Assembly (NCBI RefSeq): GCF_005405925.1
Contig: NZ_BJHV01000001.1
Location: 1,240,001-1,304,000, forward strand
Direction: 5' to 3'
From: Streptomyces antimycoticus
GTDB taxonomy: Bacteria; Actinomycetota; Actinomycetes; Streptomycetales; Streptomycetaceae
Length of the DNA: 64,000 nucleotides
Made by a program: the position numbers and the translations under genes
Part shown: one piece after another, positions 27,672 through 36,227 of the stretch
How the letters are laid out: the number at the start of each line of letters is the position of its first letter
Position numbering within the stretch: the stretch's first letter is position 1
Notes under the pieces: generated by a model
Told to the model about the DNA's origin: nothing
The model's database searches: none
What the model saw: the letters and a program-made list of their open reading frames with translations, nothing else

Positions 27672-28981
27672 GCCGTCCTGCCCTCCCGTAGCCGCAACCC
27701 GGATCGTACGGCGTGCCGCCCGCGCGCACGGGCGTTCCGTGAAGCCTCGTCGGGGTGCAGCGGTACGGAAGCGTGGACACGCCACCCGCCCTCGGGGCGG
27801 TGCCCTGCCTCGAAGGCGCCGCCGAGCAGCTCGATCCGCTCCCGCATGCCCATGATGCCGAAGCCGCCACCGAGCCGGCCGAGGCTGCCGCGGTGTCCGG
27901 ACGGTGAGCCCTGTCCGTCGTCCTCGACGACCAGTTCGGCGTGGCGTGCCGCGACCCGGGCGGACACGTCCACCGACCGCGCCCCGCGCGCATAGCGCTG
28001 GGCGTTGGTCAGGGCTTCCTGCAGGACGCGGCTCAGTCCGCCGGTGACCTCCGCGGGGACGTCCTCCGGCAGGTCACGGCCGAGGTCCAGCCGGATCGGC
28101 AGTCCCGTCGTCCGTGCCTCGTCGACGATGCGGGTCAGGACCTCGCCGAGGTTCTCCGGATGCCGCGGCGTCTCGTCACCGCGCATCGAACCGACCAGAC
28201 GCCGCATCGACGTCAGCGCCTCGCCGCCCGCGTGCTCGACGGCCTCGAGCATCTCGTTCAGCATCCGCGGGTCGGGGGTGCCCCGGCCGGTGACATGGCG
28301 CACCGCCTGCAGCTGCACCACGATCGCGGTCACCTGATGGGCCACGGTGTCGTGCAGGTCCCGGGCGAGCGCCAGCCGTTCCTCCTGTCGCACCAGCTGT
28401 CCGGTGCGTTCCTGCTGGGCGTCGTAGAGGCGCAGCACCAGCCCGCAGACGAAGGCCAGGGCGAGCACCAGCAGGGTGTTGTCGGAGAAGTCGCCGGGAT
28501 TCGAGTCCCGCAGCACCGGGACGGAATACACGCTGACGCTCACCGCCGCCACGGCCACCAGGGCCCACCGGGGCGTGCAGCGGCGCACCGCCACGGCGAG
28601 GAGGAACAGCAGGCCCATGAGTTCGCTGCCGCTGCTCTCGCTGGTCACCATGTTCACCGGCAGCAGGTGATAGGCCACGGTGGCCACGAAGGTGCCGGCG
28701 CAGGCCACCAGCACGGCCCGCGGGACCCATCGGACATCGCGCACCACGGCCAGCACGGCCATCGCCCCGGCCAGGGCTCCGGAGCAGACCGGCACCCAGT
28801 CCCCGACGAAGGACTCCGTGTCGAAGGTCGGGTTGAAGACGATCCGTTCCCGCATGTCCTCATAGACGGAGAAGAGGAACAACAGCGCCAGCGCCAATTT
28901 CGGGATCCGCCCCGGCCAACGTCGGTAACCGGCGCGCCGGCCGGTGGACACAGCTATTCGCACTCGCGCCACCCTACGCAC
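27668..28981 (-). CDS. Sensor histidine kinase, NarL/DesK type
   Basis: 437 residues. About six membrane spans in residues 28-185 (KLALALLFLFSVYEDM, SGALAGAMAVLAVV, AVLVACAGTFVATVAYHLLP, MGLLFLLAVAV, LLVLALAFVCGLVLRL). Phosphoacceptor helix EERLALARDLHDTVAHQVTA with His210; HATPase_c with LQEALTNAQRYARG and DDGQGSPSGHRGS-GGGFGIMGMRERIELLGG. Start is GTG 28981, directly abutting the stop of the 80-residue secreted protein gene, or GTG 28963. The 4-base overlap with the regulator shows a translationally coupled pair. The long periplasmic-facing loop NPTFDTESFVGDW could sense an exported peptide (inference). Confidence 0.92.
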   Translation of the reverse strand: MRRVARVRIAVSTGRRAGYRRWPGRIPKLALALLFLFSVYEDMRERIVFNPTFDTESFVGDWVPVCSGALAGAMAVLAVVRDVRWVPRAVLVACAGTFVATVAYHLLPVNMVTSESSGSELMGLLFLLAVAVRRCTPRWALVAVAAVSVSVYSVPVLRDSNPGDFSDNTLLVLALAFVCGLVLRLYDAQQERTGQLVRQEERLALARDLHDTVAHQVTAIVVQLQAVRHVTGRGTPDPRMLNEMLEAVEHAGGEALTSMRRLVGSMRGDETPRHPENLGEVLTRIVDEARTTGLPIRLDLGRDLPEDVPAEVTGGLSRVLQEALTNAQRYARGARSVDVSARVAARHAELVVEDDGQGSPSGHRGSLGRLGGGFGIMGMRERIELLGGAFEAGHRPEGGWRVHASVPLHPDEASRNARARGRHAVRSGLRLREGRTA

Positions 28982-29224
28982 CTACGGCGGCGATTGCCGC
29001 CCGCCCGCCGCGCGCGGGTCGGTGGGCATGGGCGCGGGCCGGGCGTCGCGCACCCGCTCCGGTGTCCAGTACGAGGGGTCCGGCGGATCGGCCCGGTGGG
29101 TCCGCGGGGTGTCCGGGGCGGAGGGATCACCGGCGTCCTGGCCCCGGGCGGTGACGGCGAGGGCCGCGACGATGCCGGTTGCCGCGATCGCCGCGGTGAG
29201 GATGGCTGCAGTGAGCGGGCGCAT
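28982..29224 (-). CDS. Small exported protein with protease-propeptide-like YWTPERVR motif
   Basis: 80 residues: hydrophobic N-terminal segment (residues 4-24, LTAAILTAAIAATGIVAALA), then a Pro/Asp/Arg-rich exported part ending with SYWTPERVRDARPAPMPTDP (51-70). This motif closely resembles the propeptide of the serine protease encoded just upstream (NYWTPQRMRRAVEADTPADA). It has no catalytic domain, so it looks like a free-standing propeptide-like protein. 70 bases downstream of the protease gene and with zero spacing to the kinase gene, so it could couple their expression. No family recognised. Confidence 0.7.
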   Translation of the reverse strand: MRPLTAAILTAAIAATGIVAALAVTARGQDAGDPSAPDTPRTHRADPPDPSYWTPERVRDARPAPMPTDPRAAGGRQSPP

Positions 29225-29294
29225 GGCGTTCTCTCCCGATGCCGGAGGCCGGGACCCCTGGGTGCGAGGGCCCCGGCCGAGTGCGGTGTGATGC

Positions 29295-30275
29295 TCAGCC
29301 GTTGGCGGTGTTGTTGTAGATCGTCTGGATCTTGTTGTCGAAGTAGGGGCTGTCGATATAGGCGGGCGGATCGGTCCGGGTGCTGGTGACCCCGATCTCG
29401 GTCCCCAGGCCCGTGGTCTCGTTGTAGTCCCGCAGCCAGGGGCCGCCGCTGGCGCCCTCGACCATGGTGCACCCGTTCTGCACCCGGGAGCCGTCCTGCC
29501 AGGTGCCGATGTTCTGGCACACGTAGGGCACCTCGCCGTCGTAGCCGAAGGCGGCCGGGTAGCCCCAGACGGTCACGGTGTTGACGTACCCGTAGTTGTA
29601 GCCGAGCCCCATGCCGCCGACGGTGTTGACCAGCTTGCTGGAGCCGTTGTCCCAGACGTTGGCCACGCCGATGTCGTAGTTCAGGTCACTGCTGTTGATC
29701 CAGCCGTTGAACGAGGTGAGCGTCTTGGCGGACCAGGTTCCGTACGGCCGGGAGCCGTTGTAATAGGCGGGAACGAACACCCAGTTGGTCGCCCAGGTGC
29801 CGCCGGCGCCACCGTGGACGCAGTGCCCGGCGGTGAACACCATGTTCTTCGTGGGATTGTTGACCGCCGCGGCGGAGCAGGCGTAGTCGCCGCCGTTGGT
29901 CGGGTTGTGGAAGAAGACCTTCCCCTGCACGATCGAGGTCGCGATACGGATTCCGCGGGCCTTCTTCGACGTGGTCGCCTTCTGCGGCTTGGCGAGCTGA
30001 GAGGGTTTGGCCGCCGCGTCGACGGCCGCCTTCCGGGACGCCTTGGCGTCGGCGGGCGTATCGGCCTCGACGGCTCTGCGCATGCGCTGCGGAGTCCAGT
30101 AATTCTCGGCGGACTCAGCGGATGAGCGGGACGCCGCACTCTTGTGTGTGGACACCGCGGTATCCGCGGTACGTGTGACGGTGCTGTGCGAGTCGGCGGA
30201 CGCGGCCGCCGGAATCGTCAGGGCGAACGCGAAAACCACTCCGCTCGCCGCTAAAACGACCTTGCGTATCTGCAC
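29295..30275 (-). CDS. Secreted trypsin-like serine endopeptidase (S1/glutamyl-endopeptidase-like)
   Basis: 326 residues from GTG 30275 (GGGGGA ribosome-binding site). Signal peptide 1-27 (VVLAASGVVFAFALTIPAAA), propeptide to about residue 105 with NYWTPQRMRRAVEADTPADA, and a chymotrypsin-fold domain with catalytic His151 (FTAGHCV), Asp201 (LNYDIGVANV) and Ser276 (EGASGGPW). Disulfide-capable cysteines at 133/152 and 253/269. The DXXNYDIG and GCTMVEGASGGPWL context matches the actinobacterial V8/Glu-C-like subgroup. The reading frame extends to 30401, but the signal peptide fixes the start. It is the first gene of a same-strand series ending in an ABC transporter. Confidence 0.9.
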   Translation of the reverse strand: MQIRKVVLAASGVVFAFALTIPAAASADSHSTVTRTADTAVSTHKSAASRSSAESAENYWTPQRMRRAVEADTPADAKASRKAAVDAAAKPSQLAKPQKATTSKKARGIRIATSIVQGKVFFHNPTNGGDYACSAAAVNNPTKNMVFTAGHCVHGGAGGTWATNWVFVPAYYNGSRPYGTWSAKTLTSFNGWINSSDLNYDIGVANVWDNGSSKLVNTVGGMGLGYNYGYVNTVTVWGYPAAFGYDGEVPYVCQNIGTWQDGSRVQNGCTMVEGASGGPWLRDYNETTGLGTEIGVTSTRTDPPAYIDSPYFDNKIQTIYNNTANG

Positions 30276-30631
30276 CAGTCCCCCAAATTCTGATCGGGAC
30301 AGGGAGCGGATGCCCCGGTGAATCCCGGCCGCACCGTATCGCGCGCTGAAGTGCGCACGCCAAGGACCTAGGGGTGGCGAGAACGGTATCCGGCCAGGCA
30401 TTACAGCCCGGGGCGGGACGGAAAATCACTTCGCGGCTCCTGGGCTGCCCTCCCCGGCAAAAGCGGAATGGGTCTTGTACCGCATTGAACGAGGAATTCC
30501 GATGCGTCGACGCGCGTCAACGCACGACACGTCCCACCACCGCCTCTGTGGCGACGGCCGCCCCACTCCCACAGTGTCCGGAATTCGCATTCGCATTTAT
30601 CCGGCTGAATTCATGGAGGGGGCATTCATAT
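30276..30631. other. Intergenic region between divergent protease and P450 genes
   Basis: The full gap to the P450 gene is about 570 bases. It is noticeably richer in A/T than its surroundings (for example around 30560-30635) and must hold the protease promoter. No convincing gene, hairpin or palindrome was found in this part; open frames here lack codon bias. Confidence 0.5.
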
Positions 30632-30784
30632 ATGCACAGCAGCCCCGCACAGCGCGATATGCACCGCCTACCGCAGCGGATACGGCAGCACGACGGACCG
30701 CCCGCCACCCCACCTCGTCCACGAGCGGCCCGGCGCACCACGGGGAGCCGCCGAGGAATCGTCACCGCAGGGAAGTTGGCCTGA
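30632..30784 (+). CDS. Possible 50-residue basic peptide
   Basis: ATG 30632 follows an unusually good GGAGGGGG (30615-30622) at a 9-base spacing. The frame encodes a basic peptide with many Arg, Pro and His residues and no recognisable domain, ending 64 bases before the P450 start. No homologue comes to mind, and Arg/Pro-rich frames are common by chance in G+C-rich DNA. Could be a leader peptide for the P450 gene or nothing at all. Confidence 0.25.
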   Translation: MHSSPAQRDMHRLPQRIRQHDGPPATPPRPRAARRTTGSRRGIVTAGKLA

Positions 30785-30848
30785 CGCGATCACTTCGTTA
30801 GCCTCCCGGCAGCCCCGCAGATCCGCCGCTCCCGAGGAAGACAATGCA

Positions 30849-32134
30849 GTGACGAACCCCCAGGACGACCAGGACACGCAGGCCCCGCACCCCACACCGG
30901 ACGCACCGCCCCCGGGCTGCCCCGCCCACGCCGCACGGCTGTACGGGCCGGACTTCCGGCGCCGGCCGGCCGAGACCTACCAGCGGATACGGCACGAGAG
31001 CGGACAGGTCGCCCCCGTCCTGCTCGAAGGCGACATCGACGCCTGGTTCGTCCTCGGCTACCGCGAGACGCGCCAGGTGCTGTCCGATGTCGAGACCTTC
31101 GGCCGGGACCCGCGCCGCTGGAACGGCTGGGACAGCGTGCCACCGGACTGGCCACTCCTGCCATGGGTGGCGTACAGCCCGATGATGACCTTCACGGAGG
31201 GCGAGGAGCACCGGCAGCGCGCGACGGCCGCCGGCGAGGCCCTCGCCACGATCGACCCCTTCGTGCTGCGCGGGCACTGCGAGCGCTTCGCCGACCAGCT
31301 GATCGACAAGTTCGCCGCGAGCGGCAAGGCGGACCTGGTGTACGACTACATCTACTCGGTGCCCACCCTCGCCACGGCCGAGCTGTTCGGCCTGTCCGAC
31401 GACGAGGCCGGGCTGGAGGCCCTGGCGGGAGGGCTGACCATCTCGTTCCTCTCCAACGAGGAAGCCATCGCCGGCCAGCAGCAGGTCGCCGCGTACGTGG
31501 CGGAGCTGGTGAAGGCCAAGCGCGAGGCGCCGGGCCCCGACCTCACCTCGCAGTTCATCCTGAACACCCCGGACCTCACCGAGGAGCAGCAGACCGCCGA
31601 CCTGATGGTGCTGATGGCGGCCGCGCTGCCGCTCACCTCGTACTGGATCGGCAACACCCTGCGGCTGATGCTCACCGACGAGCGCTTCGCCATGACCCTC
31701 TCGGGCAACCGCCGCAGCATCGGCGAGGCCATGAACGAGGTGCTGTGGGCGGACTCCCCGCTGCAGAACCTCATCGGGCGGTACGCCACCCGCGACACCG
31801 CCCTCGGGGCCGGCGCATCCGCACCGGCGACCTCGTCGTCCTTGGCCTGGCCGCCGCCAACGCCGATCCGCTGCTGTGGCCCGACACCCCCGTCGGCCAG
31901 GGCGGGAACCACGCGCATGTCAGCTTCAGCGGCGGTGACTACGGCTGCCCGGTGGGCGGTCCCGAGACGGCCAGGATCATCGCGGAGACGGCGATCGAGG
32001 TGCTGCTGGACCGCGTTCCGGACCTGACGCTGGCGGTCGCGCCCGATGAGCTGAGGTGGGCGGACTCCTTCTGGTACCGCTGCCTGGAATCGCTGCCCGT
32101 CACGTTCAGCCCCACAGCGGTCAACGCGGGCTAG
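30849..32134 (+). CDS. Cytochrome P450, conservon-associated (CYP156/157) type, frameshifted
   Basis: GTG start after GAGGAAG. One added G in the G4 run 31806-31809 reads TALGGRRIRTGDLVVLGLAA and gives 428 residues. Heme loop VSFSGGDYGCPVGG supplies the Cys ligand. The K-helix reads NEVLWADSP, so the usual E-x-x-R has Trp instead of Arg, as described for the CYP157 family. The I-helix (MVLMAAALPLTSYWIGNTLR) also lacks the normal acid-Thr pair. These traits and GLAAANADP match the P450s that accompany conservon G-protein operons, yet no cvnA-D genes are adjacent. Substrate and activity are unknown; regulatory or catalytically unusual roles are possible. Confidence 0.85.
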
Positions 32135-32145
32135 CACCCGGGACT

Positions 32146-32171
32146 CCCCCGGCGCCGAGCGGCGCCGGGGG
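32146..32171. terminator. Bidirectional terminator
   Basis: CCCCCGGCGCC (32146-32156) pairs perfectly with GGCGCCGGGGG (32161-32171) around a GAGC loop, between the convergent P450 and tautomerase genes. Confidence 0.85.
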
Positions 32172-32190
32172 CCGTGGGTGTCCGCCGGTG

Positions 32191-32406
32191 TCAGTGGCCG
32201 GGCGGCTGCTGGAGCATGGCGAGGGTCAGGACGTTGCCGCCGATGCCCCAGCCACCGTCGGTGACCTCCTCGACCACGACCAGGGTGTTGGCACGGGCGC
32301 GCTCGCCGTAGAGCTCGACGTACAGCTCGGTGGTACGGGTGACGATCTCCTGCTTCTGCTTCTCGTCGAGGGATCCGGCGGGGACCTTGAAGTTCGCGAA
32401 GGGCAT
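32191..32406 (-). CDS. 4-oxalocrotonate tautomerase family protein
   Basis: 71 residues with the catalytic N-terminal proline exposed after Met removal (MPFANFKVPAGSL). KQKQEIVTRTTELYVELYGE and NTLVVVEEVTDGGWGIGGN complete the small beta-alpha-beta subunit, which acts as a hexamer or larger. AGGAGA precedes the ATG. Lies 62 bases downstream of an SDR gene on the same strand and is probably co-transcribed. Confidence 0.92.
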   Translation of the reverse strand: MPFANFKVPAGSLDEKQKQEIVTRTTELYVELYGERARANTLVVVEEVTDGGWGIGGNVLTLAMLQQPPGH

Positions 32407-32468
32407 GGTCGTTCTCTCTCCTGGCGGGGAAACGGGGTGGAAAGCGGTCGTGCGGTGCGCCGTGGCGG

Positions 32469-33236
32469 TCAGACGATGCCGCCGTTGGCGCGGATGACCT
32501 GGCCGTTGACCCAGTGGCCGGCCGGGGAGGCGAGGAAGGCGACGACCTCGGCGATGTCGGCGGGGGTGCCGAGGCGCTCCAGCGGGGGCTGGGCCGCCAT
32601 CCGGGCGATGGTCTCCTCGTCCTTGCCCTCGAGGAACAGATCAGTGGCGGTGGGGCCGGGGGCGACGGTGTTGGCGGTGACGTCCCGGCCGCGCAGCTCG
32701 CGGGCCAGGATCATCGTGAGCGCCTCGGTCGCTCCCTTGCTGGCGCTGTAGGCGCCGTAGGTGGGGAGGGCCAGGCCCACGATGGACGTGGAGAAGGTGA
32801 TGAGCGTCCCGCCGCCGCGGATCCTGCGGGCGGCCTGCTGGGCGACCACGAAGGTTCCGCGGATGTTGGTGCGGTGCAGCGCGTCCAGCTCCGCCAGGTC
32901 CAGCTCGGCGATGGGGGCCAGGTACATCCGGCCGGCCGCGTGGACGACGACGTCGACCCCGCCGAACTCGGACTCCGCGGTGTCGAAGAGCGCGGCCACC
33001 TGCTGCTCGTCGGCCACATCGGCACGGACGGCGACGGCCCGGCCACCGGCGGCGGCGATGTCCTGGGCGGCGGCTTCGGCCGGCTCCCGGTGGCCCGCGT
33101 ATCCGACCACGACGGCGTATCCGTCGGCGGCCAGCCGCTTCACCGCCTCGTGGCCGATACCGCGGGAGCCGCCGGTGACGATGGCGACGCGGGGCCGGTC
33201 GGTGGGGTGCTGGGGTGCGGTTGCCTGGGGTGACAT
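32469..33236 (-). CDS. SDR family oxidoreductase
   Basis: 255 residues from ATG 33236 (AGGAG 8 bases before). TGGSRGIG cofactor motif (21-28), NNAG position replaced by HAAG, catalytic Ser150, Tyr163 and Lys167 (YSASK), C-terminal WVNGQVIRANGGIV. Basic residues after the first strand (GYAGHR) suggest NADP. Divergent from an MmyB-like regulator with a palindromic operator between them, an arrangement that recurs at 55-56.7 kb. Confidence 0.9.
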   Translation of the reverse strand: MSPQATAPQHPTDRPRVAIVTGGSRGIGHEAVKRLAADGYAVVVGYAGHREPAEAAAQDIAAAGGRAVAVRADVADEQQVAALFDTAESEFGGVDVVVHAAGRMYLAPIAELDLAELDALHRTNIRGTFVVAQQAARRIRGGGTLITFSTSIVGLALPTYGAYSASKGATEALTMILARELRGRDVTANTVAPGPTATDLFLEGKDEETIARMAAQPPLERLGTPADIAEVVAFLASPAGHWVNGQVIRANGGIV

Positions 33237-33378
33237 GGAGACTCCTGGAACGGGGTGCTGGCGAGCGGATGCCACATGGTGTGGCCGTGGCCCGGGGCGT
33301 CGGCGGTGTCGCCGCCGGCGCCCCGTCGGTGTCTCCACTCTGGGCCCGGGTCTCCGGGTCAGCCAGGGCTGTCCCCAC

Positions 33379-33399
33379 CCAGGGGTTGTCAGCCCCTGG
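33379..33399. promoter_or_regulatory. Candidate operator of the XRE/MmyB regulator
   Basis: CCAGGGG-TTGTCAG-CCCCTGG is a perfect 7-base inverted repeat 25 bases before the regulator start and about 140 bases before the divergent SDR. A related GGTTGTC-centred palindrome lies in the second XRE/SDR promoter at 55891. Confidence 0.6.
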
Positions 33400-33423
33400 C
33401 TCGGGCCACCGGCACAAGCGACC

Positions 33424-34296
33424 ATGGGGGGCGTGAACCACTCCGAATTCGCCGCGTTCCTCAAGTCCCGGCGCGACCGCATCCGCCCGGCCGACGTCGG
33501 CCTGCCCACCGGGCCGCGGCGGCGGGTGCCCGGATTGCGCCGCGAGGAGGTCGCCCAGCTGGCCGGGCTGTCCGCGGACTACTACACCGAGCTGGAGCGC
33601 GGACGCGGCGCTCAGCCCTCGGCCCAGGTGCTGACCGCCCTCGCCCGGGCGCTGCGGCTGAACGGCGACGAGCGCGACCATCTGTTCCACCTCGCCGACC
33701 GCCGCGTTCCCCCGGTGACACACGGCCCGGCCGCACAGGTCCAGCCGGCCCTGCTCGGCCTGCTGGACCGGCTGGCCACCACCCCCGCCCAGGTCATCAC
33801 CGACCTGCACCAGACCCTGGTGCAGAACGAGCTGGCCGCTGCGCTGGTCGGCCGTCCCCCGGCGGTCCGCGGGCCCGCGGCGAGCTTCGTCCACCGCTGG
33901 TTCACCGATCCGGACGCCCGTGCGCTCTACCCGCCCGAGGACCACCCCCACCACTCCCGGGTCTTCGTCGCCGACCTGCAGGCCGTCGCGGCCCGGCGTG
34001 GCGCCGACACCGAGGTACGGCGGATGGTGGCCGCGCTGCGACGCCACAGCGAGGAGTTCGCCACCCTCTGGGACACTCACGACGTCGCCCTCCGGCGGAC
34101 CGACCACAAGCGCATCGTCCACCCCGCACTGGGCGTCATCGAGCTGGACTGCCACTCCCTGTTCAGCGAGGACGGCTGCCAGCGCCTGCTGTGGTTCAGC
34201 GCCCCGCCCGGCACCGAGGGCGCCGCCCAGCTGGAACTTCTCTCGGTCATCGGCACACAGGACATGACGGCCGACGAGAACAGCACATCACCGTGA
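33424..34296 (+). CDS. XRE family regulator with MmyB-like ligand domain
   Basis: 290 residues. N-terminal helix-turn-helix (FLKSRRDRIRPADVGLPTGP, RVPGLRREEVAQLAGLSADY, YTELERGRGAQPSAQVLTAL), then a PAS-like MmyB domain (QVITDLHQTLVQNELAAALV, VHRWFTDPDARALYPPED, GADTEVRRMVAALRRHSEEF, LWDTHDVALR), which in relatives binds fatty-acid-like ligands. ATG 33424 or GTG 33433 could start translation. Usually represses the divergent oxidoreductase gene. Confidence 0.93.
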   Translation: MGGVNHSEFAAFLKSRRDRIRPADVGLPTGPRRRVPGLRREEVAQLAGLSADYYTELERGRGAQPSAQVLTALARALRLNGDERDHLFHLADRRVPPVTHGPAAQVQPALLGLLDRLATTPAQVITDLHQTLVQNELAAALVGRPPAVRGPAASFVHRWFTDPDARALYPPEDHPHHSRVFVADLQAVAARRGADTEVRRMVAALRRHSEEFATLWDTHDVALRRTDHKRIVHPALGVIELDCHSLFSEDGCQRLLWFSAPPGTEGAAQLELLSVIGTQDMTADENSTSP

Positions 34297-34499
34297 TCCC
34301 CTGTCCTACGGCGCCGGGGCGGCGGCCTCCGGGGCCGGGCACGGCGCTCTGATCGCGCCAACGTGGTGACGTTCGGGGTGCGGAGCGAGCACACGGCCCA
34401 TCATCGGGAACCCCTGTCGCAGTACGAGCGGGCTTCACCCCGTGCCGGGGTACGGCACCGGGCGGGCCCGCCGGTCTCCGACGCACACAAGGATCCCGT

Positions 34500-35381
34500 A
34501 TGACTGGACCAGCCCCTCTTCTGACCCTGAACAACGGCGTGCGGATGCCCACCCTGGGCCTCGGCGTGTACCAGAGCCCGCCCGACGAGACCATCCCGGC
34601 GGTGACGACCGCGATCGAGAACGGCTATCGCCTCATCGACACCGCGGCCGCCTACGGCAACGAGAAGGAGGTCGGTGAGGGCATCGCCCGCTCGGGCATC
34701 GGCCGCGAGGACATCTTCGTCATCACGAAGGTATGGATGACCGACTACGGCTACGACGCCACCCTCCGTGCCTTCGACACCAGCCTCACCAAGCTGGGCC
34801 TGGACCATCTCGACCTGTATCTGCTGCACTGGCCGGCCCCGTCCGCGTTCGACACCACGGTGGCCTCGTACAAGGCGGCCGAGAAGCTGCTGGCCGACGG
34901 CCGGGTGCGGGCCATCGGCGTGTGCAACCACACGCCCGCACACCTGACCGATCTCATGGCGCGCACCGACGTCGTGCCCGCGGTGAACCAGGTCGAACTG
35001 CATCCGTTCTTCAGCCAGCCCGAGCTGCGCGCCTTCGACGTCCGCCAGGGCATCCACACCCAGTCCTGGTCGCCCATCGGCGGCGTGAACCGCTACGGGG
35101 GCGAGAGCCCGGACAAGGTCAGGGACCCGCTCCAGGAACCCACCATCACCGGCCTGGCCGAGAAATACGGCAAGAGCCCGGCCCAGATCATCCTCCGCTG
35201 GCAGGTCGAACACGACCTGTGCGCGATCCCGAAGTCCGTCAAACCACACCGCATCGCGGAGAACATCGCGATCTTCGACTTCTCCCTCACCCCCCACGAG
35301 GTGGCCGCCATCGACGCGCTCGACACCGGAGCGCGCGGCGGTCCCGACCCCGACCATGTCGGGCCCGACACCTTCTCCTGA
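34500..35381 (+). CDS. Aldo/keto reductase
   Basis: 293 residues, (beta/alpha)8 NADPH-dependent reductase. Catalytic tetrad Asp47, Tyr52, Lys77 and His110 (LIDTAAAYGNE, VITKVW, LYLLHWP); NADPH-site IPKSVKPHRIAENIAIFDF near the C-terminus. Matches the AKR5-like prokaryotic group (2,5-diketo-gluconate reductase type) that reduces aldehydes and ketones. Single gene, 203 bases after the regulator gene, followed by its own hairpin. Confidence 0.93.
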   Translation: MTGPAPLLTLNNGVRMPTLGLGVYQSPPDETIPAVTTAIENGYRLIDTAAAYGNEKEVGEGIARSGIGREDIFVITKVWMTDYGYDATLRAFDTSLTKLGLDHLDLYLLHWPAPSAFDTTVASYKAAEKLLADGRVRAIGVCNHTPAHLTDLMARTDVVPAVNQVELHPFFSQPELRAFDVRQGIHTQSWSPIGGVNRYGGESPDKVRDPLQEPTITGLAEKYGKSPAQIILRWQVEHDLCAIPKSVKPHRIAENIAIFDFSLTPHEVAAIDALDTGARGGPDPDHVGPDTFS

Positions 35382-35410
35382 GACACCGCTTCTCCCGAGC
35401 ACACCGCGCG

Positions 35411-35430
35411 GGGCGGCCACCGGGCCGCCC
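35411..35430. terminator. Terminator of the aldo/keto reductase gene
   Basis: GGGCGGCC (35411-35418) pairs with GGCCGCCC (35423-35430) around a 4-base loop, between convergent genes. Confidence 0.7.
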
Positions 35431-35461
35431 GCACAGCTCACGGGACACCCCCCGGGCGGGG

Positions 35462-36127
35462 TCAGAGCTCCAGGTCGTCGGCGAAGTGCCGGAAGCCGTG
35501 GCGATCCTGGTGCAGGGTCCACAGGGTGTCCGCCAGCACGGCCGGGTCCTTCTTGTCGTGCCCGGGAACGATCGCACCCGGGATGATCAGCTGCGCCACA
35601 TGGATGCCCTCGGCGGCGAGGGTGTCGTGCAGCAGCCGGCCGTACGCGCTCTCGGCGGCGAAGGCGATGGAGGTGCCCGCGCGCTCGGGGTGCGGCACCA
35701 CGGCGGTGCCTCCGTTGACGAAGAGCACCGTGCCGCGGCCCAGGGCGCGCATACCGGGGAGCACCTGCCGTACGGCGGTGACGGGGCCGTATACGGAGAA
35801 CTCCAGCGGGCCCGCGAGGTCGTCGGCGGTGGTGTCCAGGACCGGCAGCATGAATTCCCGCTGCGGCACCGGGCTGTACTGCAGGACCTCGATCGGCCCC
35901 AGGGCCGTGGCCGCGGCGTCCAGGGCGGCGGCGAGGGCCTTCGGATCGCGTACGTCGGCGGCGAAGCCGCGCGCCGTCACGCCCTCGCCGGTGAGGCCGG
36001 CGGTCAGGGCGTCGAGCCGGCCCTGCTCGCGGGAGATGAGGGCGATGTCGTAGCCCTCACGGCCGAACCGGCGCGCGACGGCGGCGCCGAGACCGGGGCC
36101 GGCTCCGATGATGGCAAGGGTGGTCAT
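35462..36127 (-). CDS. Atypical SDR-fold protein lacking the catalytic Tyr-x-x-x-Lys
   Basis: 221 residues. Rossmann cofactor motif at the N-terminus (MTTLAIIGAGPGLGAAVARR) and SDR strand order, with SREQGRLDALTAGL suggesting NADP. Where the catalytic YxxxK is expected, the sequence reads AFAAESAYGRLLHDTLA with no lysine four residues after the tyrosine, and the NNAG motif is replaced by QYSPV. Family relatives are annotated as SDRs; activity is doubtful. Upstream of it on the same strand lie a DUF2255 gene and a TetR gene. Confidence 0.85.
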   Translation of the reverse strand: MTTLAIIGAGPGLGAAVARRFGREGYDIALISREQGRLDALTAGLTGEGVTARGFAADVRDPKALAAALDAAATALGPIEVLQYSPVPQREFMLPVLDTTADDLAGPLEFSVYGPVTAVRQVLPGMRALGRGTVLFVNGGTAVVPHPERAGTSIAFAAESAYGRLLHDTLAAEGIHVAQLIIPGAIVPGHDKKDPAVLADTLWTLHQDRHGFRHFADDLEL

Positions 36128-36227
36128 GGGTTCTCCGGGTGCTCGGGCGCCTCAGGGGCCGGGGTCTCGCGGTGACGGGGTGGCGGGGTGGGGTGAAGGC
36201 GGTTGTCGGTGGCCGGTTCGCTCACCG

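Noticed and set aside
30849..32134. A conservon (cvn) operon around the P450
   Set aside because: No sensor kinase-like, roadblock, DUF742 or GTPase gene lies on either side.
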